Of a stretch of DNA of 64,000 bases, positions 41,761 to 49,908 are shown piece after piece. The notes under the pieces were generated by a model that ran no database searches, was not told the origin of the DNA, and was given only the letters and a program-made list of their open reading frames with translations. Every line of letters starts with the position of its first letter. The first letter of the stretch is position 1. Source of the stretch: Lachnospiraceae bacterium 3-1 (GTDB taxonomy: Bacteria > Bacillota > Clostridia > Lachnospirales > Lachnospiraceae); contig KE159591.1 of the NCBI GenBank assembly GCA_000403255.2, positions 269,823-333,822 of the forward strand, given 5' to 3'. The position numbers and the translations under genes were made by a program.

Positions 41761-43830
41761 TTACTTTTTCACTGTAATAATCTTTCTTCCACTCCATGCA
41801 CCATATACCTTCTTCCCTTTGGAATCCTTCTTATATGCTCTGACCTGTACATAATATTTCTGATTCTTTTTCAGCTTCGTCAAGGTCTTTGCAGTAGACG
41901 AAGTAGAAGCGCTCTTTGCAGATTTCATTTTTGAATTTGTTGCATAACGGACTTGATAACCTTTTGCACCGCTAACCTTATTGATGGCAACTTTTATCTT
42001 CTTCCCTGAAACATTCGTAAGCTTTTTGATAGAGCCTTTTCCTACGCTGACTTTTTTCCACTTTGCATAAAGAGTCATATTCTTGGTAACTGCTTTATCA
42101 AAATTCCATTTTTTCGTATATTTGCTGTCCGTATACCAGCCTTCAAAAGTATATTTGCTTCGTTTGGGATTGCTGGGCTTCTTAACGGTCTTACCCCAGA
42201 CTACCTTTTTGGATGATATCGTCCCATATCCCCTGGTATCAAATTTCACTGTATAGGTCTTTTTCTTCAGGGTATTGGAGGTAATATTACTATCCCACAT
42301 AGTGTCACACACAGCAACTGCTTTTACTGTAGTATTATTTTCCACCTCAAATGCACCCATATAGCGATAGCTTCTGGAGGATGCAGAGGAAGGCTCCACG
42401 CCGTCTACCGTATAATAAATATCAGCCCCTGGCGTAGATGTACTTAATGTAACTATGAATCCCTCTGTGGTATTGGTTTTTGAAATCGTTGGAGCTGCAG
42501 CCTTTTTGGAAGGTGTTCCAATGGTCCCAATGGAGGTTGCCGTTGCACCGGAATCCTGAGTAGCATCTGGCGTCAATCCCTGATAAAAAGGTTCTGGCTG
42601 ATGATATCCTCCCTGATCCAGCTTTCCCATAATCATGGCCGTACTGCGATTAAAATGCAGATAGATCATTTCCCCATATGCGCCGTCTACATCATCCCAG
42701 GTACAATCAATATGATACCAGGAATCATTTAAAGAAATCATATTCCACGCATGGGCAGAACTGGTAAGACTTATGGTATCTACACCTGCGCCATTCATTA
42801 AAACCGTAAAGGCTTTGGTATATCCGGCACATACCGTATAATTCTCACAGAATACGCTGTATGCACTTTGATGATACAGGGTATGGGGATTTGTCTGATA
42901 AGCATGGTCATACAGCACCTTCTGGCAAATGAGATCGTGGGCAATCTTTGCCTTCTCCACATCTGTCTTCCCTGCTTTTACCTGGGACACCATAGCATCA
43001 ATCTGCGCCTTCACCTTTGCAGTCTCTGCTGCCCTGGTATTTCCATTGGCAAAGCCATCGTAAATGATAGGGAACATTGCACCGCCACCGCTCAAATAAC
43101 CATTTCCCAGGAAATAATACTGGGGATTGGAATAGTTAAACATTAAAAATATGTCCCCTGCCCGCTCTCCGGTCAAACCAAAATATGTATAGCTGACTCC
43201 TTTCCCTGTGATAGAATAAACTTTACCTTGTACCAATTGTTTTTCTGCATTTTGGAGCCCGCTCAAATACCCTCGGAGTAATTGATCCAGCATATCCCAG
43301 AAATTTTTCTCATTTTGTTTCAATCGGTTATAAATATAGTTGGTGGAATAAATATCCCAGGAAGAATCATATTTCTGTGATCCCAAAACCGTGGAACGAG
43401 GCATCAGTGTTCCATCTGCATCTTCCTCAACATCCATCACACCCAATAATTCCGCAGTTTCTTCTGATATCTCAACCACCTCTGGGCGTTCCATCCCACC
43501 CATTGGCGGCGTCCACTCCTCCATCGACTGCTGGTTCGGCGTCCCTGCTTCCTCAGAAGCCAGATCCGCTGGCTCCTCTGATTCTAATTCCACCTGGCTG
43601 TCTTCTTGGGTATTTTCCAGGCTCCGCCTTCTCACCTCTTCTGGAAGGTCCGTCTTTGGCAGTTCTATTTTCTCACCAGATTCTTCCCGCCTGGACCCCT
43701 CTTCCATTTCAATTCCATGTTCTTCCTCAACTATCCCTTCCACATTCGCTGACGCTGCAAATACCTCTGTAGGAACCATAGAAAATGTCATGATTCCTGC
43801 CAGGAAAAATGCTAAAATTCTCTTCTTCAT
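41761..43830 (-). CDS. Secreted transglutaminase-like protein with InlB-type and Fn3-like modules
   Basis: This 689-residue protein has a signal peptide (1-25) and a Glu/Pro-rich linker of about 130 residues. A transglutaminase-like domain follows at about 270-400, with the catalytic Cys in FCENYTVCAGYTKAF near 333, His in SSAHAWNMI near 360 and Asp in WYHIDCTWDD near 375. Next are a chitobiase C-terminal-like module (ADIYYTVDGVEPSS near 475), one InlB B-repeat (FEGWYTDSKYTKKWNFD near 565) and a Lys-rich Fn3-like module at the end. Such domains act as cysteine proteases or crosslinkers on the cell surface. It may bind and remodel wall material. Start supported by AGGATAAG. Confidence 0.87.
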   Translation of the reverse strand: MKKRILAFFLAGIMTFSMVPTEVFAASANVEGIVEEEHGIEMEEGSRREESGEKIELPKTDLPEEVRRRSLENTQEDSQVELESEEPADLASEEAGTPNQQSMEEWTPPMGGMERPEVVEISEETAELLGVMDVEEDADGTLMPRSTVLGSQKYDSSWDIYSTNYIYNRLKQNEKNFWDMLDQLLRGYLSGLQNAEKQLVQGKVYSITGKGVSYTYFGLTGERAGDIFLMFNYSNPQYYFLGNGYLSGGGAMFPIIYDGFANGNTRAAETAKVKAQIDAMVSQVKAGKTDVEKAKIAHDLICQKVLYDHAYQTNPHTLYHQSAYSVFCENYTVCAGYTKAFTVLMNGAGVDTISLTSSAHAWNMISLNDSWYHIDCTWDDVDGAYGEMIYLHFNRSTAMIMGKLDQGGYHQPEPFYQGLTPDATQDSGATATSIGTIGTPSKKAAAPTISKTNTTEGFIVTLSTSTPGADIYYTVDGVEPSSASSRSYRYMGAFEVENNTTVKAVAVCDTMWDSNITSNTLKKKTYTVKFDTRGYGTISSKKVVWGKTVKKPSNPKRSKYTFEGWYTDSKYTKKWNFDKAVTKNMTLYAKWKKVSVGKGSIKKLTNVSGKKIKVAINKVSGAKGYQVRYATNSKMKSAKSASTSSTAKTLTKLKKNQKYYVQVRAYKKDSKGKKVYGAWSGRKIITVKK

Positions 43831-43905
43831 TTACTTATCCTGCCTTTCTTTGCGGCTATTCCCAGGTATTTAACTCTCCTCTTCACCGATTCGTTTTACT
43901 GCTTC

Positions 43906-44493
43906 TCACTTTCCTTGACTGGCACGATTCTTTACATATTCCTCCAGTCCACCCCAAACTTTATCCTTATCCGATAATGTTAAATCTTCCTCTGACATTC
44001 CCTCTGGCATAGGCCATTGAACCCCAATCTTACTATCCTTCCACAACAGCCCGCCTTCATCATTGGGATGATAAAAATCTGTCACCTTATAGCAGAATTC
44101 TGCATACTCTGAAAGAACCACAAACCCATGGGCAAATCCCTTAGGAATAAAAAACTGCTTTCTATTCTCTGCAGACAAGATTACTCCAAACCATTTTCCA
44201 AAAGTTTCAGAACCTTCCCGCAAATCCACTGCAACATCAAACACTTCCCCGTTCACCACGCGCACCAGCTTATCCTGGGGATAATTAATCTGAAAATGCA
44301 GTCCCCGCAGTACTCCCTTCTTGGAGGCAGACTGGTTATCCTGTACAAAAGTACAATCAATCCCTGCCTCTGCAAAATCATTGTAATTATATGTTTCCAT
44401 AAAATAGCCCCGCTCATCTCCAAATACCGCTGGCTCAATTACTTTTAACCCTGCAATCCCATTGCAATGATCTGTTACTTTAATCTTTCCCAT
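43906..44493 (-). CDS. rfbC: dTDP-4-dehydrorhamnose 3,5-epimerase
   Basis: This 195-residue cupin enzyme shows RGYFMETYNYNDF near 27, the conserved GVLRGLHFQ near 58 with the catalytic His, AVDLREGSETFGKW near 85, and FAHGFVVLSEYAEFCYKVT near 122. It epimerises C3 and C5 of dTDP-4-keto-6-deoxy-glucose, the third step to dTDP-L-rhamnose. Length fits RmlC (180-200). It lies 73 bases after rfbA; AGGAG precedes the start. The substrate-making rfbB is 15 kb away in the same locus. Confidence 0.96.
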   Translation of the reverse strand: MGKIKVTDHCNGIAGLKVIEPAVFGDERGYFMETYNYNDFAEAGIDCTFVQDNQSASKKGVLRGLHFQINYPQDKLVRVVNGEVFDVAVDLREGSETFGKWFGVILSAENRKQFFIPKGFAHGFVVLSEYAEFCYKVTDFYHPNDEGGLLWKDSKIGVQWPMPEGMSEEDLTLSDKDKVWGGLEEYVKNRASQGK

Positions 44494-44566
44494 TGTTTTT
44501 CTCCTTTTGACAGCTCCACTTTCTGCTGCCTTAACTCATTCCCAAATATTTATCGTTTTCAAAGGC

Positions 44567-45445
44567 CTAAAGCCCCTCTGCGATTTCCATCAAATACTGC
44601 CCGTACTCTGTTTTCAGTAATGGCTCTGCCAGCTTCTTTAACTGCTCCACATCAATGAATCCCCGCTTATAAGCAATTTCTTCGATACAGGAAATATACA
44701 ACCCCTGACGTTTCTGGAATGCAGATACAAAATCTGCGGCTGCCAGCAGCATATCATGATTCCCTGTATCCAGCCAGGCAAATCCCCGGCCTAAGGTTTC
44801 CACTTTCAGATTTCCTCTCTGCAAGTATTCATTATTCACGCTGGTAATCTCAATTTCCCCTCGGGCAGAGGGCTTCACATTCCTCGCAATTTCCACCACA
44901 TCGTTATCGTAAAAATATAATCCTGGCACTGCATAATTAGATTTTGGATGCTCTGGCTTTTCTTCAATTGAAATAGCAGTTCCGTCTTCTGCAAATTCCA
45001 CCACGCCATATTCCCGTGGATTTCTTACATAATATCCAAAAATTGTGGCTCCTGGCTGACTCTCGGTACGCTCTGCGGCCTCCTTCAACACTTTGGAAAA
45101 GCTTTGTCCATAAAAGATATTATCTCCCAACACCAAAGCCACTGCATCTTTTCCAATAAATTCCGCTCCAATCACAAAAGCATCTGCAAGTCCCCGAGGC
45201 TCCTCCTGCACTGCATAAGCAAACCTCATCCCAAGCTGGCTGCCATCTCCCAGCAGATTTTCAAACACTGGCAAGTCTCTGGGTGTGGAAATAATCAATA
45301 CCTCACGAATCCCTGCAAGCATCAACGTAGACAAGGGATAGTAAATCATTGGCTTGTCATACACAGGCATAATCTGCTTGGAAATTGCCTTTGTCAATGG
45401 GTACAACCTGGTTCCGGAACCTCCGGCTAAAATAATTCCTTTCAT
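44567..45445 (-). CDS. rfbA: Glucose-1-phosphate thymidylyltransferase
   Basis: This 292-residue protein has the nucleotidyltransferase start [17 protein letters not shown], then [20 protein letters not shown] near 27, [12 protein letters not shown] near 105 and [12 protein letters not shown] near 222, all characteristic of RmlA. It makes dTDP-glucose from dTTP and glucose-1-phosphate, the first step of dTDP-rhamnose synthesis. Length (290) is standard. It has its own promoter just upstream and a GGAGGAG ribosome site, and forms a pair with rfbC. Confidence 0.97.
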   Translation of the reverse strand: MKGIILAGGSGTRLYPLTKAISKQIMPVYDKPMIYYPLSTLMLAGIREVLIISTPRDLPVFENLLGDGSQLGMRFAYAVQEEPRGLADAFVIGAEFIGKDAVALVLGDNIFYGQSFSKVLKEAAERTESQPGATIFGYYVRNPREYGVVEFAEDGTAISIEEKPEHPKSNYAVPGLYFYDNDVVEIARNVKPSARGEIEITSVNNEYLQRGNLKVETLGRGFAWLDTGNHDMLLAAADFVSAFQKRQGLYISCIEEIAYKRGFIDVEQLKKLAEPLLKTEYGQYLMEIAEGL

Positions 45446-45476
45446 AGAGCTCCTCCAAATACGTTATTTTTAGCTT

Positions 45477-45505
45477 ATTCTAGCATTTTTTTCCTATGTA
45501 TGCAA
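45477..45505 (-). promoter_or_regulatory. Promoter of rfbA
   Basis: TTGCAT (45500-45505), 17 bases, then TAGAAT (45477-45482) on the minus strand, about 32 bases before the rfbA start codon. It suggests rfbA-rfbC can be transcribed independently of the large upstream secreted-protein gene. Confidence 0.6.
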
Positions 45506-45511
45506 GGCGTA

Positions 45512-48352
45512 TCACGTTTTTCGATACATGCCTGTAATTCTGGAGGATTTATAACCTGGAACAATTTTTTTCCAGGATTTCGCTCCCAGCATCCCCAGGT
45601 ATTTCTTGGTATATTTCGTAGATTTGGAAGTATCCATGTATTTAAACACATTGAATGCCTCTTTTCCAGAAATTCCCATGCTCAATCCCTGAGCAACCTC
45701 TACCGGATGATCCGCATAGCTTCTTATAATAAAAGCGTCTATCATAGGATTGCAGGCTGCAATGTAATAACTGTAGGCAAGAGCCGCTGCCTGATTTGCC
45801 TGCCCCCAGGTGGAAGAATATCCCTGCTCTGACAAAATAATCCGCACAGAGGAGCCATAGGTCTTTTTGATGTAATTGGTCAACACCTTTATGTTTTTCA
45901 TTGTAATGTAAGGTGTACTCACATTATTGGTAATTCCAAATCCATCCCAAAAATTGGTATAAGTCAATGGGCTGGAATATGCATGGTAGGCCAGATTCCA
46001 TTTCAATCCCTTTTGAATATTTTTTAACTGCTTGACAAAAGCAGCAATGGAATATTTCACGCTGTATCCCCCGGATACTGCAGTATTCCAGTAATTATCC
46101 ATACAGATAAATAAACGTGCATTGGAGTACTGACTGCGAACCCCGTAATATAATGCCCGAAATGCATAGGCATATGCTTTGAAATAAGCCTTCTCCGACA
46201 TGCTTCCTTTGTAATGCCAGCCTGCTGGGTTATTGATCTCATTTCCAAGAATCCAGTTGGATACATAGCATTCCTTCCTACCAAATATCATGCCAAGATA
46301 AGAAAAAATAGCTTCCATTTTCTCTCTAGAGGAATTACTGGTCACATTCCAACTATAGTATGGCGCAGCGCCTGCCACCCTTGCCTTAGGAGCAATTAAA
46401 TCCGTTTGCCCAGGGGTCCAATCCAGCATTACCTGTGCAGTCACCACAATATTCCTCTTATTACATTCCATAACAATCTGCCGGTAAATATCCATTCCAT
46501 TAAAATAATAGGTCTTTCCATTATATTTGTAAGGCACTGTACCATTGTTGCATACCATGGAAACGGTAAAATTCATAAAATTTTGTTTTGCATCACAGGA
46601 AAGAACTTCATCCAATGTACTGGAAAACTGAATTCCCTTTTTGGTCTTCCCAGGCTTATATTTTGACTTATTTGATGCTGCTTTCTCCGGATTGTTCACA
46701 TAAGAAGTCCCGCTGAGCAGATGATATTTCCCACTTTTTTTCACAGCTATCCCAAACATGGAAGTGACATATCCCTGGTTTTCCGAAGTTTTCAAGTTAA
46801 ACGTAATTTTTGTCTTCTTGTAAACCTTGGCAGCTGCTTTGTATACATTCTGGCTCATGGGATTCATATATACCAGATAATAGTAATCATCGGAGCTTGC
46901 AATCCGCTTTTTAATGGTAGCCTTCACTGTCACCTTCCCAGTTCCAGTGGCTTTACAGCTGGTGATTTTTGCAGAGCCCTTTGTGGCTTTTGTGGTGCAT
47001 TTTTTCCACTTTGCATATAACTTTAAATTTCCGGTATTTCCTTTTTTTATCTCTCCAATCCTCTTTTTCAAGCTGGATGTTTTGTACCACCCATCAAAAT
47101 CATATCCCTTCCGAGTAGGTCTTGGAAGGGTAAAAGCATTATTTGCCGTATATGTTTTCTTGGGGGATTTTGGCATCTTTCCCCCTCTGGGATAGTATGT
47201 AATCGTATATTTTACTGCCTTCCATTTGGCGTATAACGTTACTGTATCATCCTTTTTTGTTGTAAGATTGCTTACCTTCGCGCCATTGGAATAGCTCTTT
47301 CCTTTCCCATCCTTGCTTGTATTCCATCCTGCAAAGGTAAATCCCTTCTTTTTAAATTTATTTTTACTCAAACTGCTGGCAGTTCCATAGAAATGGCTGC
47401 TGACTGCCATAGTTCCGCTGGTTGCACCATTCCCATCATACTTTACTTTGTATGGATTGCCCGACCACACTGCATAGAGAACTACTGTTCCACCGTCTTC
47501 ATCTGTAAGGGATTTGACTTTTTCCTTATCTGCATAATTAATTCCCTTTCCATCCGGCCTTGTGTTCCATCCAACATAAGTGTAACCTGTTCTCTTAAAT
47601 TTATTCTTTGGCAATGTTTTGTTTTTCCCATACTCCACCGCTACATCACTCATTTCCCCGGTTCCGCCGTTGGCATGAAAACGAATGGTATAAGCTCCCC
47701 GTTTCCAGGTTGCCTGAAAGGTGATTTCCGCCCCATCCTGATTGGAAAGATTTAAAACGGAAGCCCCTTGTAAATAAGTGTAAGACACACCTTCAATTTT
47801 ACAGGTCCATCCGGTAAACACATATCCTTTTCGAGTAAATGTATTGGTTGCTAAAGCTTTTTCTTCGTCATACCGGAACACCTGGGGGGACATTTGTCCG
47901 GTTCCTCCTCCTGCCGTAAACTTTATGGTATAAGTGATGGGCGCCCATACTGCTGTCCATGTCAAATCAGATTGCACAGGCTGGGGATTGTTCAGATCAT
48001 ACTGCTGTCCTGCTTCATCCACCCAGCACTGAAATTTATATCCTGTCTTTGCGGGGATTGGAATCTGTTGGAACTGAATGGTTTCCCCTTTTTTTACTTT
48101 CATCTCTACAGATGTTCCTGAGATTCCTGTTACTGTACCGCCGGCAAAATCAAACTTAACGGTACATTCCTCTTTTTCTGCATCACCACCGCTTACATCG
48201 CTTGGTTCATCTGGCTGGGTTTCATTTTCTCCTTCCAGCTCCACTCCACCTGGCTCCGCTTTCTGAACACTTCCCATTGCATATAAAGGCTCCACTTCTG
48301 TACAAAACAGAAGAATTACCGCTAAACACAAGGATATCATTCTTTTTTTCAT
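45512..48352 (-). CDS. Secreted DUF5722-like protein with five InlB-type repeats
   Basis: This 946-residue protein has a signal peptide (1-25) and five InlB B-type repeats between about 60 and 445, each ending in a GW...YAxW-type strand (GYTYVGWNTRPDGKG, GFTFAGWNTSKDGKG, VTLYAKWKA). After a short beta module (about 450-560) comes a TIM-barrel-like part (about 580-946) with MLDWTPGQTDL near 650, VSNWILGNEINNPAGWHYKG near 705 and RIILSEQGYSSTWGQ near 865. The NEIN and SEQG glutamates are placed as in glycoside hydrolases and fit DUF5722. It may be a surface glycosidase for the polymer made here. Substrate unknown. It is sandwiched between wzx (3-base gap) and rfbA. Confidence 0.85.
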   Translation of the reverse strand: MKKRMISLCLAVILLFCTEVEPLYAMGSVQKAEPGGVELEGENETQPDEPSDVSGGDAEKEECTVKFDFAGGTVTGISGTSVEMKVKKGETIQFQQIPIPAKTGYKFQCWVDEAGQQYDLNNPQPVQSDLTWTAVWAPITYTIKFTAGGGTGQMSPQVFRYDEEKALATNTFTRKGYVFTGWTCKIEGVSYTYLQGASVLNLSNQDGAEITFQATWKRGAYTIRFHANGGTGEMSDVAVEYGKNKTLPKNKFKRTGYTYVGWNTRPDGKGINYADKEKVKSLTDEDGGTVVLYAVWSGNPYKVKYDGNGATSGTMAVSSHFYGTASSLSKNKFKKKGFTFAGWNTSKDGKGKSYSNGAKVSNLTTKKDDTVTLYAKWKAVKYTITYYPRGGKMPKSPKKTYTANNAFTLPRPTRKGYDFDGWYKTSSLKKRIGEIKKGNTGNLKLYAKWKKCTTKATKGSAKITSCKATGTGKVTVKATIKKRIASSDDYYYLVYMNPMSQNVYKAAAKVYKKTKITFNLKTSENQGYVTSMFGIAVKKSGKYHLLSGTSYVNNPEKAASNKSKYKPGKTKKGIQFSSTLDEVLSCDAKQNFMNFTVSMVCNNGTVPYKYNGKTYYFNGMDIYRQIVMECNKRNIVVTAQVMLDWTPGQTDLIAPKARVAGAAPYYSWNVTSNSSREKMEAIFSYLGMIFGRKECYVSNWILGNEINNPAGWHYKGSMSEKAYFKAYAYAFRALYYGVRSQYSNARLFICMDNYWNTAVSGGYSVKYSIAAFVKQLKNIQKGLKWNLAYHAYSSPLTYTNFWDGFGITNNVSTPYITMKNIKVLTNYIKKTYGSSVRIILSEQGYSSTWGQANQAAALAYSYYIAACNPMIDAFIIRSYADHPVEVAQGLSMGISGKEAFNVFKYMDTSKSTKYTKKYLGMLGAKSWKKIVPGYKSSRITGMYRKT

Positions 48353-48355
48353 CGT

Positions 48356-49876
48356 TCATCCCTCTTCTTTCTTCTTTGGCATCCACTGTCCTAATTTTTT
48401 TAAATAAGGAAATATATATTCCATTGTAATCGGCTCCTTTAAGAAAAGCAGCACAATTCCATAAATACCAAAAAACAATGCCGCCGTAGCCGCCAAAATT
48501 ACAAAACAGCTCTTTTCCAATGAAAACATTCCACTCACCACAGGTGCAAGAGCATATCTGACCACCCAGGCAGCGAGAGATGCTGGCAAAAGTCCTGCTA
48601 TGTAATAAAATAATTTAAAATCTTTTTTGACTTCTGCCAGAAATGTTCGCAGTACCTGCATCTGTACCAACACAACTACCCATTCTGCCGCCAGGGTTCC
48701 GATGGACGCACCGGAAGCTCCAAGCTTTGGAATCAACAGTATATTCAAAAGTAAATCTGTGATGGCTCCTGCAATCATAGACGTGAGCACTTCCTGCTCC
48801 CGGTCCGTAGGAACAAGAATCTGCATCCCTAAGATATTTGACAGCCCAATGAAAATCACCGTAGGCATAATCAAACGCATGGGCCAGGCTGCTGGCTGGT
48901 AAGCTGTCCCAGACAGCAAACCAATGCTTTCCTCTGCGAACATGGTAAAATACACGGTTAATGGCAAAGACATCAGTGCAACAAACCCAAGAGCTTTTGA
49001 CGCCATCCGCTTAAACTCCTGCTGCATTCCCTTTTCTATATAATAGGAAAGCCTTGGCAGCAAAACCGTACCGATTGAGGTCACAAGGCTTGTCACAATC
49101 GTCTTAATTTTTACTGCTGCATTATAATAACCAGCCTGTTCATCACCGCTGATAAATTTCAACATAACAATATCCAGGTTCGTATAGATACTAGTGGCAA
49201 CGGTCATAGCACAAAAAATCCCAATGGGTTTTAAGTGTTTGCGAAAATTATAATTTCCAACAGGCTTCAAACTAATATATTTTCCTAGCCGTAGAAAATT
49301 AAATAGGTAAGATCCCACATTGGATATTACAGTAATCCCACCATAGATAATATAATCCCCGGTATCATGTACAAAAAGGAACATCAATATGACGCCAATT
49401 ACCTTAAATATCAAAGAAATCACGGTAATATAAGCATACTCCTCTAACGCGGAATATAACCAGTTTACCCCTATCATATTCAAAAGAATCGTTGTACTTA
49501 TAACCAAAAGAAGGGTCCGGTCCTCTGCAAATTTAGGAACAAGATACAGCGAAGCTCCAAAAGCCCCATAAACCAGAACGGTCATAATAATATTTATAAA
49601 TAAAATTTCCTGTACCGTTCTAGAGAGCTTCTCTTTGTCATCCCGAACCTGAGCGCAGGCCCGAATACCATAAGTAGGTATCCCTAACATGGAGACCATG
49701 GAAAAATAGGTAATCACCGCTGTGGCTGATGCAATTTTTCCATTTCCCACTGGAAGCAGCACCCGGGAGACATAAGGAAACGTAATCAATGGAAATATAA
49801 ATGCAGATGCCGTCAAAATGAAATTCATAATGAAATTAAAGGTTACAGAATGTTCTTTTTTCATTTTTATTGCCAA
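48356..49876 (-). CDS. wzx: Lipid-linked oligosaccharide flippase, Wzx type
   Basis: The protein has about 506 residues from a TTG at 49876 with AGGAAG upstream; an ATG at 49864 is the alternative. It has about 14 membrane helices and the polysaccharide-transport pattern: NFIMNFILTASAFIFPLITF near the start, PYVSRVLLPVGNGKI, YFSMVSMLGIPTYGIRACAQ, and SGDEQAGYYNAAVKIKTIV near 255. It flips undecaprenyl-linked repeat units to the outside for Wzy-type polymerisation. It follows the tandem-GT2 gene. It is the only flippase seen, beside two ABC exporters. Confidence 0.92.
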   Translation of the reverse strand: MAIKMKKEHSVTFNFIMNFILTASAFIFPLITFPYVSRVLLPVGNGKIASATAVITYFSMVSMLGIPTYGIRACAQVRDDKEKLSRTVQEILFINIIMTVLVYGAFGASLYLVPKFAEDRTLLLVISTTILLNMIGVNWLYSALEEYAYITVISLIFKVIGVILMFLFVHDTGDYIIYGGITVISNVGSYLFNFLRLGKYISLKPVGNYNFRKHLKPIGIFCAMTVATSIYTNLDIVMLKFISGDEQAGYYNAAVKIKTIVTSLVTSIGTVLLPRLSYYIEKGMQQEFKRMASKALGFVALMSLPLTVYFTMFAEESIGLLSGTAYQPAAWPMRLIMPTVIFIGLSNILGMQILVPTDREQEVLTSMIAGAITDLLLNILLIPKLGASGASIGTLAAEWVVVLVQMQVLRTFLAEVKKDFKLFYYIAGLLPASLAAWVVRYALAPVVSGMFSLEKSCFVILAATAALFFGIYGIVLLFLKEPITMEYIFPYLKKLGQWMPKKKEEG

Positions 49877-49908
49877 TACCCTTCCTACAAAAGCATATCC
49901 TATGGTGT

